Assembly: GCA_003150405.1 (NCBI GenBank)
Contig: QAMM01000002.1
Coordinates: forward strand, 141,433 to 205,432
Reading direction: 5' to 3'
Length of the DNA stretch: 64,000 nucleotides
DNA from: Clostridiales bacterium
GTDB lineage: Bacteria > Bacillota > Clostridia > Oscillospirales > Ruminococcaceae
The notes beneath the pieces are model-generated. The model worked only from the letters and a program-made list of their open reading frames with translations. It ran no database searches and was not told the origin of the DNA. Both the position numbers and the translations under genes were made by a program. This document shows positions 25,735 to 35,055 of the stretch, one piece after another. The stretch's first letter is position 1, and every line of letters starts with the position of its first letter.

Positions 25735-27630
25735 TTAACCAGCCTCGCTCGTTTCAAACTGGCTGTTGTAAAGCTGTGCATAAAAGCCGTTTTGAGCGAT
25801 CAATTCATCGTGATTCCCCTGCTCCACAATGTCCCCGTCACGCATGACCAGAATCATGTCCGCATCACGGATGGTCGAAAGCCTGTGGGCAATAATGAAG
25901 CTGGTACGCCCTTTCATGAGATTCTGCATGGCGCGCTGAATGCGCACCTCGGTACGGGTGTCCACCGAGCTGGTCGCCTCGTCGAGAATCAATACCGCTG
26001 GATTTGAAAGAATGGCGCGCGCAATGGTAATGAGCTGTTTCTGCCCCTGCGACACATTGCTGGATTCCTCGTTAAGTTCGAACTGGTAGCCTTCCGGCAG
26101 GGTATGGATGAAATGATCCGCATGCGCCGCCTTGGCCGCCTCCATAACCTCCTCGTCAGTGGCGTCCAGCCGCCCATAGCGGATATTCTCCATGATGGTG
26201 CCCTTGAACAGCCAGGTGTCCTGCAATACCATACCGAAGGCATCGCGCAGGTCGGTGCGGGTGTATTCCCGAATATCGTGCCCGTCAAGCAGGATAGCGC
26301 CGTCGTTGACGTCGTAATAGCGCAGCAGCAGTTTCACCATGGTGGTCTTGCCGGCGCCTGTCGGCCCGACAATAGCAACCTTTCGGCCCGGCTCTACCTT
26401 GGCGGAAAAGTCGTTGATGATGATTTTATCGGCAAGATAGCCGAATTTGACATTTTTAAACTCGACACGTCCTTCAATCTTCTCCGGTTTCACCGGCTGG
26501 CTGCTGTCCGCAGTTTCTTCCGGTTCCGCGAGAAACTCAAAAACCCGCTCCGCCGCAGCAGCAGTGGACTGAAAGACGTTGGCGATGTTCATGGTCTGGG
26601 TAATCGGCTGGTTAAAGAGGCGTACATATTGTATAAATGCCTGAATATCACCGACTGCAATCCTGCCGACGGTCACCGCGCCGCCGAACCAGATGATGTC
26701 GGACACCGCAAGAAAGCCGCCGAGTACACAGACCGCCACATAGCCAAGGTTGCCGACAAACTGCATAATCGGCATCATCAGTCCGGAGAGAAACTGGGAT
26801 TTCCACGCCGAACCATAGAGCTTTTTGTTGAGCCCGTCAAACTTTTCAATGCTTTTTTCTTCGCCATTGAAAGCACGCATGACGTTGTGGCCGGCGTACA
26901 TTTCTTCAATGTGCCCGTTGACCTCGCCCAGATAGCGCTGCTGGTTGATAAAGTGTTTCTGGCTTCGTTTAACAATGACCATGACCAGCAGCAGCGCAAT
27001 GGGGATGATGATAAGAGTGACGACGGTCAGCAGCCAGCTGATGGAGAACATCATAATCAACACGCCTACTATGGTGGTGATTGCCGTGATAAGCTGGGTT
27101 AAGCTCTGGTTGAGCGAGTTGCTGACGGTATCGATGTCGTTGGTCACACGGGAGAGTACCTCGCCATGGGTACGAGTGTCAAAGTAGCTTAACGGCAGAC
27201 GGTTGATTTTCTCTGAAATTTCCTTGCGCAGCCGGTAGGTCAGCTTCATGGAAACGCCGGTCATTAAAAAGTTTTGCAGGTAGGAAAACGCTGCACTGAC
27301 CAAATAAATTCCAAGCAGGGTCAGCAGGATTTCTCCGACCTTTCCGAAATCTATGCCGTTTGAAATACCTGCCATTTTCCCCATAACGCCGTTGAAAATT
27401 TCGGTGGTCGCATTGCCGAGGATTTTTGGCCCCACAATGGCAAACACCGTACTCGCAATGGCAAAGACAAACACAATGATAATGGAAGGCAGAAACGGTT
27501 TCAGGTAACGGGCAAGGGTACCCATGGTGCCCTTAAAATTTTTGGCCTTTTCGCCGGGAATTCCCGGGCCGTGCCCATGTCCGCCCATCGGGCCGCGGCG
27601 TTTGGGCTGGAAGTTTGCTTTTTCACTCAT
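25735..27630 (-). CDS. ABC exporter half-transporter B (TMD-NBD, canonical Walker B)
   Basis: A 631-aa type IV ABC exporter subunit with a Gly/His-rich N-terminal tail, six predicted TM helices and a C-terminal ATPase. Walker A is GPTGAGKTTM and Walker B ends in the canonical LILDEATS. The signature reads VSQGQ instead of SGGQ. Together with its partner it should form a heterodimeric multidrug-type exporter of the BmrCD/LmrCD class. Its ATG overlaps the partner's stop by four bases (ATGA), so the two are made together. The substrate cannot be read from sequence. Confidence 0.92.
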   Translation of the reverse strand: MSEKANFQPKRRGPMGGHGHGPGIPGEKAKNFKGTMGTLARYLKPFLPSIIIVFVFAIASTVFAIVGPKILGNATTEIFNGVMGKMAGISNGIDFGKVGEILLTLLGIYLVSAAFSYLQNFLMTGVSMKLTYRLRKEISEKINRLPLSYFDTRTHGEVLSRVTNDIDTVSNSLNQSLTQLITAITTIVGVLIMMFSISWLLTVVTLIIIPIALLLVMVIVKRSQKHFINQQRYLGEVNGHIEEMYAGHNVMRAFNGEEKSIEKFDGLNKKLYGSAWKSQFLSGLMMPIMQFVGNLGYVAVCVLGGFLAVSDIIWFGGAVTVGRIAVGDIQAFIQYVRLFNQPITQTMNIANVFQSTAAAAERVFEFLAEPEETADSSQPVKPEKIEGRVEFKNVKFGYLADKIIINDFSAKVEPGRKVAIVGPTGAGKTTMVKLLLRYYDVNDGAILLDGHDIREYTRTDLRDAFGMVLQDTWLFKGTIMENIRYGRLDATDEEVMEAAKAAHADHFIHTLPEGYQFELNEESSNVSQGQKQLITIARAILSNPAVLILDEATSSVDTRTEVRIQRAMQNLMKGRTSFIIAHRLSTIRDADMILVMRDGDIVEQGNHDELIAQNGFYAQLYNSQFETSEAG

Positions 27631-29360
27631 AATTCAAGCTCCTCCTCTGACAGCTGCGACTGGGCAATTTCACGGTAAACCGCGCAGTTCTGCAACAGTT
27701 CCCGGTGGGTCCCTTTGCCGACAATACGACCTTCATCCAGCACAATAATCTGCTCAGCGCCCATAATGGTGCTAATGCGCTGCGCAACGATAAGCACGGT
27801 GGACTCCCCTGTCTCCTGCTTGAGCGCACGCCGGAGCGCCGCGTCGGTCTTAAAGTCAAGCGCGGAAAAGCTGTCGTCAAAAATGTAGATCGGTGCCTGC
27901 TTAACCAGTGCACGCGCAATGGAGAGGCGCTGTTTCTGTCCGCCTGAGACGTTGCCGCCCCCCTGTGCAATGTCCGAATCGTACCTATTTTCCTTTTCAT
28001 CAATAAATTCAGCGGCCTGTGCAATACGGGAAGCTGCAACCAATTCTTCCTCCGCTGCATCTTCTTTTCCATACCGGAGATTGGACGCAATGGTTCCGGA
28101 AAAGAGTACACCCTTCTGCGGCACAAAGCCAATTTTTTCATGCAGCTCGTGCTGGGTGACGTCACGGATATCCACCCCGTCAATCGAAATATGCCCCGTC
28201 GATACATCGTAGAAGCGGTCGATCAGGTTGACAAGGGTGGATTTCCCGGACCCGGTACTGCCGATAAAAGCCGTTGTCTCGCCCGGTTTTGCAACAAAAT
28301 TAATGTCGTTGAGCACCGGCTCCGACGCGCCGGGATAGGTAAAGGTTACGTTGTGGAATTCCACAACGCCTTTAAAATCAGACGGAAAGTGTTTGGGTGC
28401 ATCCTTGTCCTGGATCACCGGTTCGGTGTCGAGCACCTCGTTGATGCGTTCCGCAGAGACCGAGGCGCGCGGCAGCATGATAAACATGACCGAAATCATC
28501 AGGAAGGACATAATGATCTGCATGGCGTACTGCATAAACGCCATCATATCCCCCACCTGAATTGCCCCGGCGTCCACCTGCCCCGCTCCAATCCAGATAA
28601 TGGTGATCTGCACCGCGTTCATGACGAACATCATCACCGGCATCATAAAGACCATCAGGCGGTTGACAAAAAGGTTGGTTTTGGTCAGGTCACGGTTGAC
28701 CTCGTCAAAACGCTCCTCTTCCCGCTTCTGGGTGTTGAAGGCGCGGATGACCATCATGCCGGTCAGACTTTCACGGGTGACAAGGTTTAAACGGTCGACC
28801 AGCTTCTGAACCAGCTTAAACTTCGGCACCGAAAGGGAGAACAGCACCAACACCAGCCCAATGACCACCAACACCGCCACTGCAATGATCCAGCTCAGGT
28901 TCGGGCTTTTGGTCACCGCCTTGACCACCCCGCCAACACCCATAATTGGCGCATAAAAAACAAAACGCAGCGCCATGACCGAAAGCATCTGAATCTGCTG
29001 GATGTCGTTGGTTGTCCTTGTAATGAGGGACGCTGTCGAAAAGCGGTCAAACTCCGCGTTTGAAAAACGCTCTACCTTGCGGAATACATCGTGGCGCAGG
29101 TTGCGCGCCGTCCCCGCGGCAAGGCGTGCGGAGAGAAAGCCGACCAAAATGGTGCAGACCGCGCCCAGCAGCGCGACAAGCAGCATTTTTCCTCCCTCTT
29201 GCAGGATATAACCAGTGTCTCCTGTGGTTATCCCGTTATTGACGATGTTTGACATGTAGTCCGGCAGCGCCAAATCCGTCATGGCCTGCACAAACAACAG
29301 GGCAAAAATCACCAATACCCAAAGGGCATACGGCTTGTAGATTTTGATAAGCTTCATCAT
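27627..29360 (-). CDS. ABC exporter half-transporter A (TMD-NBD, degenerate Walker B)
   Basis: A 577-aa exporter subunit: six TM helices, then an ATPase with Walker A GSTGSGKSTL, canonical signature VSGGQ and a Walker B reading IYIFDDSFSALD. An Asp replaces the catalytic Glu. Combined with the VSQGQ signature of the partner this makes one of the two ATP sites degenerate. I start at the ATG at 29360 because it has GGGGG upstream (spacing 12). Another ATG at 29387 lacks a ribosome site. This is the first gene of the two-gene operon. Confidence 0.9.
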   Translation of the reverse strand: MMKLIKIYKPYALWVLVIFALLFVQAMTDLALPDYMSNIVNNGITTGDTGYILQEGGKMLLVALLGAVCTILVGFLSARLAAGTARNLRHDVFRKVERFSNAEFDRFSTASLITRTTNDIQQIQMLSVMALRFVFYAPIMGVGGVVKAVTKSPNLSWIIAVAVLVVIGLVLVLFSLSVPKFKLVQKLVDRLNLVTRESLTGMMVIRAFNTQKREEERFDEVNRDLTKTNLFVNRLMVFMMPVMMFVMNAVQITIIWIGAGQVDAGAIQVGDMMAFMQYAMQIIMSFLMISVMFIMLPRASVSAERINEVLDTEPVIQDKDAPKHFPSDFKGVVEFHNVTFTYPGASEPVLNDINFVAKPGETTAFIGSTGSGKSTLVNLIDRFYDVSTGHISIDGVDIRDVTQHELHEKIGFVPQKGVLFSGTIASNLRYGKEDAAEEELVAASRIAQAAEFIDEKENRYDSDIAQGGGNVSGGQKQRLSIARALVKQAPIYIFDDSFSALDFKTDAALRRALKQETGESTVLIVAQRISTIMGAEQIIVLDEGRIVGKGTHRELLQNCAVYREIAQSQLSEEELEL

Positions 29361-29497
29361 ATTGATTTCAAGCCCCCAAGTTTTCATATTCTGTTTCTTT
29401 ATTGTATCTTAATATTATCTGCAATCTTCCGGGGGAAAGCTTGAACAAATTAAGAATATACTGCGAACAAACCATGATTTATGGAAAGTGACGGAAA

Positions 29498-29632
29498 TCA
29501 TATAATTTCAAACGACTCTTTTCTGGCAAATCGTCTTATACAAATCATACAGGTGAAACCAATCAATACCAAGACTGCGGCAGCTGTAAAATCAAACCGC
29601 AATTCAAGCCGGGTTGCGGCAAATCCGGCCAT
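29498..29632 (-). CDS. Possible small membrane protein or gene remnant (44 aa)
   Basis: Minus-strand frame MAGFAATRLELRFDF followed by one strongly hydrophobic helix (TAAAVLVLIGFTCMICI) and a basic tail. It is the most gene-like piece in the 500-nt gap between the ABC operon and the AbrB-type gene. It has no good ribosome site, so it may be a decayed C-terminus rather than a gene. Confidence 0.3.
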   Translation of the reverse strand: MAGFAATRLELRFDFTAAAVLVLIGFTCMICIRRFARKESFEII

Positions 29633-29729
29633 TTTTCAGAATCAGCTAAAAAACGTCATGCCTTCTATTCTATTAGCCAACCATCGCAGGCCGGCCGAAC
29701 ATCCAATATCCCCTTGCCGCTCACAGAAG

Positions 29730-29763
29730 AAAACCGCTTTGCCCTTGTGGGCAGAGCGGTTTT
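29730..29763 (-). terminator. Terminator after the AbrB-type gene
   Basis: 15-bp stem (one G-U pair) with arm AAAACCGCTTTGCCC and loop TTGT, T-rich on both strands, about 105 nt past the AbrB-type stop. Confidence 0.7.
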
Positions 29764-29867
29764 GGTTTCATGCTCTATCATATTTCCCAGAAACGCCTAT
29801 TCGCACACCGCAAAGCTGTTTTGGCGCAATCCAGGGGATACAAGCGATATTTAACGAACCAGTGCGG

Positions 29868-31193
29868 TCATAGCCCCGGAAAAAGCGTCATCAGAGCGGA
29901 AATAATTATAGGATAAAGCGCAATGACACTCACCGAACGCAGCAGTTGAAAAATGGTGACCTTGGCAACGTCGGCACCAAGGTCACCCGCAATCAGCGTC
30001 AGGTCGGAAAGCCCGCCCGGCGCACAGCAGAAAAACGCCGTACCAATATCAAGGTCAGTAAAGCGGTACAGTACCAGGCTCATCACCATACTAATGAGCA
30101 GATACCCCACCAAAAACGCCAACGCCGGAAGCACAGCATATTGCAGACTCAGTACCGCCGCAAAGGTAATTCCCACGCCAATGAGCGCGCCGGAACAAAT
30201 CTGTGCGCCGGTTTTTACCAGCACCGGCATATAGGCGTTGTCAAAAAAGATGTTCTGAATTGCAACGCCCACCATTGCAAAGACAATGGTACCCGCCGGA
30301 ATCCCCGTAAGGTAGCCAATCAAACCGCTTACCCCGCCGACCACCAGCGTAATAAACAGTTCTCTCATCCCATGTTTTTTCGCCGGCTTGGGTTCGGGTG
30401 TCTGCTCTTCAGCAGGCGCTGTGTTCTCTCCGGTCCCAGGCCGCGCTCTGTTTTCCAAGCAGGAATCTGTTTTTTCTACAGCCGCGTGGAAAGCAGCCGG
30501 TACCGCACCGCTATATGGAACCGTTTCCAGGTTTTCGAACGCCGTTTCTGCCACAGCCACTGGTTCCGGCAGTGCCCTATTTTCGCTCAGGGTTAATTCC
30601 GATTCTTTCAATCCCCCACCGGCAGCTTCCCGCTCTTCTCCCTGCACGGCATCTATGTCAGCGTGTGAAACCGCAGCCGCTTTCAGATGCCGTCTGGTAT
30701 GATGCTTTACAATCTGGGAAATCACCGGCGGAAACAGCGCCATGACCGACATCAGGCGGACGAGCTGAAGCACCGAAACCACCGAAGTATCCGCCCCCAT
30801 ATCATAGCTGATGAGGGTCATATCCACTAAGCCTCCCGGCGCGCAGGAAAACAGCGAGGTAACGAGGTCATAATCGGTAAACCGGCAGAGGAGAAGGCCC
30901 ATTCCCAGTGTAAGGGCAATGACCGAAACCACCGCAAGCACCGCCGGGACAATAACCCGCCGCAGCGCAAGGACATCCTTCTTGCGGATGCCTACCCCGA
31001 TAAACAGCCCCGCAATGATCTGCACCGCCACCTTGACCTCGGTTGGCAGATAGGCCTGTCCGGTCACAATATTCAGGGCCGCAACCGCAACCATGGCCCC
31101 GATCATGGCACCGGCGGGCACCTTGATTTTCTGGGCGAGCAACCCGCCGGCCACCGCCACCAGGAGTGTAAACAGCAACTGTACCAGCTGCAA
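29868..31193 (-). CDS. AbrB family (PF05145-type) polytopic membrane protein
   Basis: A 441-aa membrane protein made of two homologous halves. Each ends in the same motif pair: LFSCAPGGLVDMTLIS in the first, FFCCAPGGLSDLTLIA in the second. This duplication is the hallmark of the AbrB/ammonia-monooxygenase-named family, which is a transporter-like family despite its name. The halves are joined by an unusual hydrophilic linker of about 115 residues rich in Glu, Ala and Pro. The start is uncertain: a TTG at 31193 with AGGTGG 5 nt upstream is preferred over a GTG at 31202. Confidence 0.82.
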   Translation of the reverse strand: MQLVQLLFTLLVAVAGGLLAQKIKVPAGAMIGAMVAVAALNIVTGQAYLPTEVKVAVQIIAGLFIGVGIRKKDVLALRRVIVPAVLAVVSVIALTLGMGLLLCRFTDYDLVTSLFSCAPGGLVDMTLISYDMGADTSVVSVLQLVRLMSVMALFPPVISQIVKHHTRRHLKAAAVSHADIDAVQGEEREAAGGGLKESELTLSENRALPEPVAVAETAFENLETVPYSGAVPAAFHAAVEKTDSCLENRARPGTGENTAPAEEQTPEPKPAKKHGMRELFITLVVGGVSGLIGYLTGIPAGTIVFAMVGVAIQNIFFDNAYMPVLVKTGAQICSGALIGVGITFAAVLSLQYAVLPALAFLVGYLLISMVMSLVLYRFTDLDIGTAFFCCAPGGLSDLTLIAGDLGADVAKVTIFQLLRSVSVIALYPIIISALMTLFPGL

Positions 31194-31202
31194 CGAAACC
31201 AC

Positions 31203-31550
31203 CTGCTTTTTCTATGTTATCTGCTGTGTTGTATTGGAACGATTCTGCATGGTATCCACTGCTTTCACCCAAGGGACTGAATCACACCTCAAGGCCCTGC
31301 ACCGGGACAAATCGCAGAAGCGTCCTTTTTTCCTTGTGGTGTTGTCAGCCGCAAAAGCGGCAGTGTCTTTAAAAAGGATGGATTTGGCACACATTTCCAT
31401 TCCGAAAACAAAAACTCGGCGCGCTTCCGACCGGGTTCATATTGTTTTCACCCATCCGCTTACTGCTCTGGAACCATTACGCTCATTTCAGAGCAACTCT
31501 TGAGATTTATTATAGTATAAAACAGCGGGCAGGTCAAACTGCACCGAAAA
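31203..31550. other. Intergenic region without recognisable gene
   Basis: About 350 nt between spoIID and the AbrB-type gene, both on the minus strand. It contains a short inverted repeat around CCGCAAAAGCGG (31350) but no convincing frame with a ribosome site. Confidence 0.5.
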
Positions 31551-32555
31551 TTAAAGATCGGAGAGGGTAATTCCGGTATAATAGTGGGTGAGGATTTCCT
31601 CATAACTTTTACCGGAAGCCGCCATTTGATTTGCGCCGTATTGGCTCATACCAACGCCGTGTCCCAGACCGCGTGTGGTAAAGGTATAGCTGTCGTCCTC
31701 CGCCTTGTACTGCACCGTAAAATTTGCTGAGGACAGTCCAAGTGCCGCACGAATCTGAACGCCGGACAAGGTCAGGTTGCCCACCTGCGCTTCGGTAATG
31801 GTTCCGGAGTCGCTGGTGGATTGAATTTGAAACAGCTCTGCTTTATCGCCGCTCAATACAAAATCCGGGTAGGATTGTTTCAGCGCATCCGAGATCTCCT
31901 GAAATGTCAATTTTTTCTCTGAGAGGTAAGAAGGCGCGTTCTGGTCGGAGGTACTGTCCACGGGTACCAGGTAAGCATAGTCGCTTCCCCACACCACCTT
32001 TGCCGATTCAGTCTTACCGGATGAAGTAGAATGAAACGCAGCAGCAATCGGCTCGTCTTCATACAGCATCACCTTGCCAATCACCGCATCGACCGCGTCA
32101 CTGCACTTTTTCCAGTATTCGTCGGCTTTATCGCCGTACATTTGGTTAAATTCTTCCCGGCTGACATAAGCCTGGTATTTGGAGGGATCGTCGCTGAAAT
32201 CCGCGCCTTTTAAGTCAGCATTGGTTCCAGTATTGGCCTCTTTCATCCGGAGAGCATAGGTATGCGCTGCCACCGCCTGTGCTTTAATGGCCTCGGTTTC
32301 ATAATCCATTGGGATTTCGGCGCTGACCACCCCTTTAATGTAATCCGCAGCCGAAAGCTCCAGCACTTCGCCCGTACTGGTCCGCAACAGTTTAAAGGTT
32401 TCTGTGGATCCGCCCCCACCGCTTTCGCTCGTCGCCCCTGAATCCGAGTTCCCATCCTGTCCATCGGCAGGCGTTGGAATCAAAAACGCTGTCAGCGGAA
32501 TACACAGCACCACCAAAAACAGCAGAAGAAGGTTCAGCAATCCTTTTTTCATCAT
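31551..32555 (-). CDS. spoIID: SpoIID/LytB-domain protein (stage II sporulation protein D)
   Basis: SpoIID is a lytic transglycosylase that thins septal peptidoglycan during engulfment in endospore formers. The 334-aa protein has an N-terminal TM anchor (residues 5-25), a Gly/Ser-rich linker, the SpoIID segment AADYIKGVVSAEIPMDYETEAIKAQ with the catalytic Glu, and the C-terminal GLGHGVGMSQYGAN signature. GGAGG lies 6 nt before the ATG at 32555. No spoIIIAA-type or spoIIQ neighbour is present. The isolated position leaves open a related amidase-enhancer role. Confidence 0.85.
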   Translation of the reverse strand: MMKKGLLNLLLLFLVVLCIPLTAFLIPTPADGQDGNSDSGATSESGGGGSTETFKLLRTSTGEVLELSAADYIKGVVSAEIPMDYETEAIKAQAVAAHTYALRMKEANTGTNADLKGADFSDDPSKYQAYVSREEFNQMYGDKADEYWKKCSDAVDAVIGKVMLYEDEPIAAAFHSTSSGKTESAKVVWGSDYAYLVPVDSTSDQNAPSYLSEKKLTFQEISDALKQSYPDFVLSGDKAELFQIQSTSDSGTITEAQVGNLTLSGVQIRAALGLSSANFTVQYKAEDDSYTFTTRGLGHGVGMSQYGANQMAASGKSYEEILTHYYTGITLSDL

Positions 32556-32697
32556 ATAAGGCCTCCAAAATGAATTTTTGTTTATTATTTCCTGCAAATT
32601 AAAAAACCACAGGTCATATTTCGGTCAAAGACTGTTCAATTTTGAATAACAAAAATATAGTCAATTCAAAAATCGCCATTTTGCCCCAATCGCTCGC

Positions 32698-32726
32698 TTG
32701 ACTTCCACCGACAAATCCCTTAAAAT
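32698..32726 (+). promoter_or_regulatory. Promoter of the citrate synthase gene
   Basis: TTGACT (32698-32703), 17-nt spacer, TAAAAT (32721-32726). The leader carries a small CTGGG/CCCAG hairpin and GGGGAGG before the ATG. Confidence 0.75.
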
Positions 32727-32790
32727 AAAAATAATCTATACGCTGCTGGGTTCCCAGGCATACAGCTTGGACACTGGGGAGGTATCATAA

Positions 32791-34149
32791 ATGAATTTGT
32801 CCGATACGGAATATAACTCCATTGAAACATTATGCGAACGCTTTAAGGAATATAACTCCATTGACCCTAGTTACTATAAAAAGTACGATATTAAGCGCGG
32901 CCTGCGCAACGCAGACGGCACCGGCGTTGTGGCAGGGCTTACCAAAATCTGCAATGTCCATGGCTATGTCCTAAACGAACATGAGCGCGAGCCCATTGAC
33001 GGCAAGCTTATTTACCGTGGAATTGATATTGAAGACCTTATTGCTGGTTTTACCAAGGGCGGACGTTATGGGTTTGAAGAAACCATTTACCTGCTGCTGT
33101 TTGGGGTTCTTCCCAATAAAGTTGAGCTGGAGGACTTCACAGCCATCCTCAGCTTTTACCGTGAACTGCCGGAAGGATTCGCCGAGGATATGATTTTTAA
33201 GGCTCCGTCCCGCAATATCATGAACAAAATGGCCCGCTCGGTGCTAGCGCTGTATTCCTACGACGACAACGCGGAGGACAACTCCCTAGTCGCAGAGATG
33301 AACAAAGCCATCAAACTCATTGCGCGGATTCCGACCATTATGGTCAACGCTTACCAGGTCAAGCGCCGCCATTATGACCATGAAAGCATGTACTTCCACC
33401 CTTCCAATCTGGAAGAGGGCTTTGCACAGAGCATTCTCTCCTCCCTGCGGATGGACCGCGCCTATACCGAAGAGGAAGCACGGCTGCTCGACCTCTGTCT
33501 GGTACTCCATGCCGAGCACGGCGGCGGCAATAACTCCACCTTTACCTGCCGTTCCCTCACCTCAACGGGAACCGACGCTTATTCTGCTTATGCGGGGGCC
33601 ATCAGTGCCCTCAAGGGGCCGCGTCATGGTGGCGCCAACATCAAAGTGGCAGAAATGCTAGAATGTTTTAAAAACAACATCCAAAACGTACATGACGAAG
33701 CTGAAATTGCCTCTTTTATTGAAAAGGTCATCGACCGGGAAGCGGGCGACGGTAGCGGTCTCATTTATGGAATGGGCCATGCCGTCTATACAAAGTCTGA
33801 CCCGCGCGCCGTCATTCTAAAGCAGCGTGCCGAGTCTATGGCCGCCGGAACTGAATTTGAGGACGATCTTTGCCTGCTGGAGACAATCGAAAAACTTACC
33901 CCGGCCATTTTTGAGCGTAAAAAAGGCGCTTCAAAGGTCATCAGCGCCAATGTCGATATGTACTCCGGCCTTGTATACCGCATGCTGGGCATTCCATCCG
34001 ACCTGTTCACCCCGCTCTTTGCAGTTTCCCGAATGGCGGGATGGGCTGCCCATAGGATGGAAGAGCTCATGAACGGAAACCGTATTGTCCGTCCGGCCTA
34101 TAAAGCCATTGTGCAGAAACAAAATTATGTTGAACTGGAAAGCAGATGA
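32791..34149 (+). CDS. gltA: Citrate synthase, Si type
   Basis: Condenses oxaloacetate and acetyl-CoA to citrate. The 452-aa protein has the catalytic His regions HAEHGGGNNSTF and GMGHAVYTKSDPR, a substrate segment GPRHGGAN and a typical early IDGKLIYRGIDIEDL. An N-terminal extension of about 60 residues is usual for clostridial members. GGGGAGG lies before the ATG. It overlaps the next membrane-protein gene by four bases. A second, unrelated citrate synthase type is encoded at 52845-54242. Confidence 0.95.
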   Translation: MNLSDTEYNSIETLCERFKEYNSIDPSYYKKYDIKRGLRNADGTGVVAGLTKICNVHGYVLNEHEREPIDGKLIYRGIDIEDLIAGFTKGGRYGFEETIYLLLFGVLPNKVELEDFTAILSFYRELPEGFAEDMIFKAPSRNIMNKMARSVLALYSYDDNAEDNSLVAEMNKAIKLIARIPTIMVNAYQVKRRHYDHESMYFHPSNLEEGFAQSILSSLRMDRAYTEEEARLLDLCLVLHAEHGGGNNSTFTCRSLTSTGTDAYSAYAGAISALKGPRHGGANIKVAEMLECFKNNIQNVHDEAEIASFIEKVIDREAGDGSGLIYGMGHAVYTKSDPRAVILKQRAESMAAGTEFEDDLCLLETIEKLTPAIFERKKGASKVISANVDMYSGLVYRMLGIPSDLFTPLFAVSRMAGWAAHRMEELMNGNRIVRPAYKAIVQKQNYVELESR

Positions 34150-34982
34150 TATCCATGAAGCCGTTTGCATCTGTGCTGCAGGTTCTGCTTGGTGTTGTGC
34201 TGGCACTTGCCGTCCCTCTTGGGGTTTTATTCCGCACCATGCAGCTGCTCTACGCCATTGACTATTCCACCGGTTTTTATAAAGAGTGGCATTTTTCACT
34301 TCCTGCGCTGGATGTTACGCTGGCAGTCGCAGCAGTGCTGGTGCTTCTCTCTGCCGTTTTTCTGCGCAAAATGGATCTTTCAGTACCGCACACCAAAGCG
34401 TTTGGCATCTCGCTTTTTTCTTTTTTGTGTGCGGTTGGCATTACGCTTCAACTGGTGCTGCAAATCGTTCAGGCCAAAGAGTGGAGCATTCTGTTTCTCC
34501 TTTCGTTTTTGCTTTCGGCAATCAGTGCAGGCTGTTTTGTGGCGTTGGGGATTGAAACCAGGCAGCATGCTGCATCTTCTCCGGCGTTTCTGTTCCGCAA
34601 TATTGTACTGACTCTTTGGTGCTGCGTAGAAATATTAATGGTCTTTTTTGACCATTCAACCGAGTCCAACACCTCAGAATATGTTTTTATCATTCTGTTT
34701 TTATATTTTTCCACCCTGTTCTTTGTAAAATATGGAAAGCTCGCCTTCTACAGTGGCCCTACCAATGCCTGCTCTTTCAGTTTGCTTGTCTCTTCTTCTT
34801 TGATGGGGTTGTTTGGCTGTATTCTTTCCATTCCAAATTTCTTCGTTGCACTCAACGGCGCCGGTTCTTTGCTGGAGCTTTCTTCTTTCTCCTGTATCGC
34901 CCTGCCTTTAGGAGCCTATGGTTTGGTCTTTTTCTATTCCAACTGTTTTCACTCTGCATTTAAGAAAGGCCTGCGGGTCTAA
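34146..34982 (+). CDS. Hypothetical polytopic membrane protein coupled to citrate synthase
   Basis: A 278-aa protein with about eight hydrophobic segments and almost no soluble domain. I do not recognise a family. Its ATG lies inside the gltA stop (ATGA), so translation is coupled, and a strong terminator follows 20 nt after the stop. Charged residues are concentrated in short loops (for example FLRKMDLSVPHTK and FDHSTESNTSEY). The codon usage resembles the neighbours. Confidence 0.7.
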   Translation: MISMKPFASVLQVLLGVVLALAVPLGVLFRTMQLLYAIDYSTGFYKEWHFSLPALDVTLAVAAVLVLLSAVFLRKMDLSVPHTKAFGISLFSFLCAVGITLQLVLQIVQAKEWSILFLLSFLLSAISAGCFVALGIETRQHAASSPAFLFRNIVLTLWCCVEILMVFFDHSTESNTSEYVFIILFLYFSTLFFVKYGKLAFYSGPTNACSFSLLVSSSLMGLFGCILSIPNFFVALNGAGSLLELSSFSCIALPLGAYGLVFFYSNCFHSAFKKGLRV

Positions 34983-35000
34983 ATATTTTCAATAAATCCA

Positions 35001-35033
35001 AACGCCCGGCTGTTTTTTACAGCCGGGCGTTTA
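35001..35033 (+). terminator. Terminator of the gltA operon
   Basis: Stem AAACGCCCGGCTG / CAGCCGGGCGTTT with a T-rich loop, 19 nt after the membrane-protein stop. Confidence 0.85.
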
Positions 35034-35055
35034 AAACCGGAAAGGGGTCTTTTCA

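Noticed and set aside
29481..29873. Plus-strand frame of 130 codons in the gap before the AbrB-type gene
   Set aside because: It crosses a strong terminator hairpin, lacks a ribosome site and has atypical composition.
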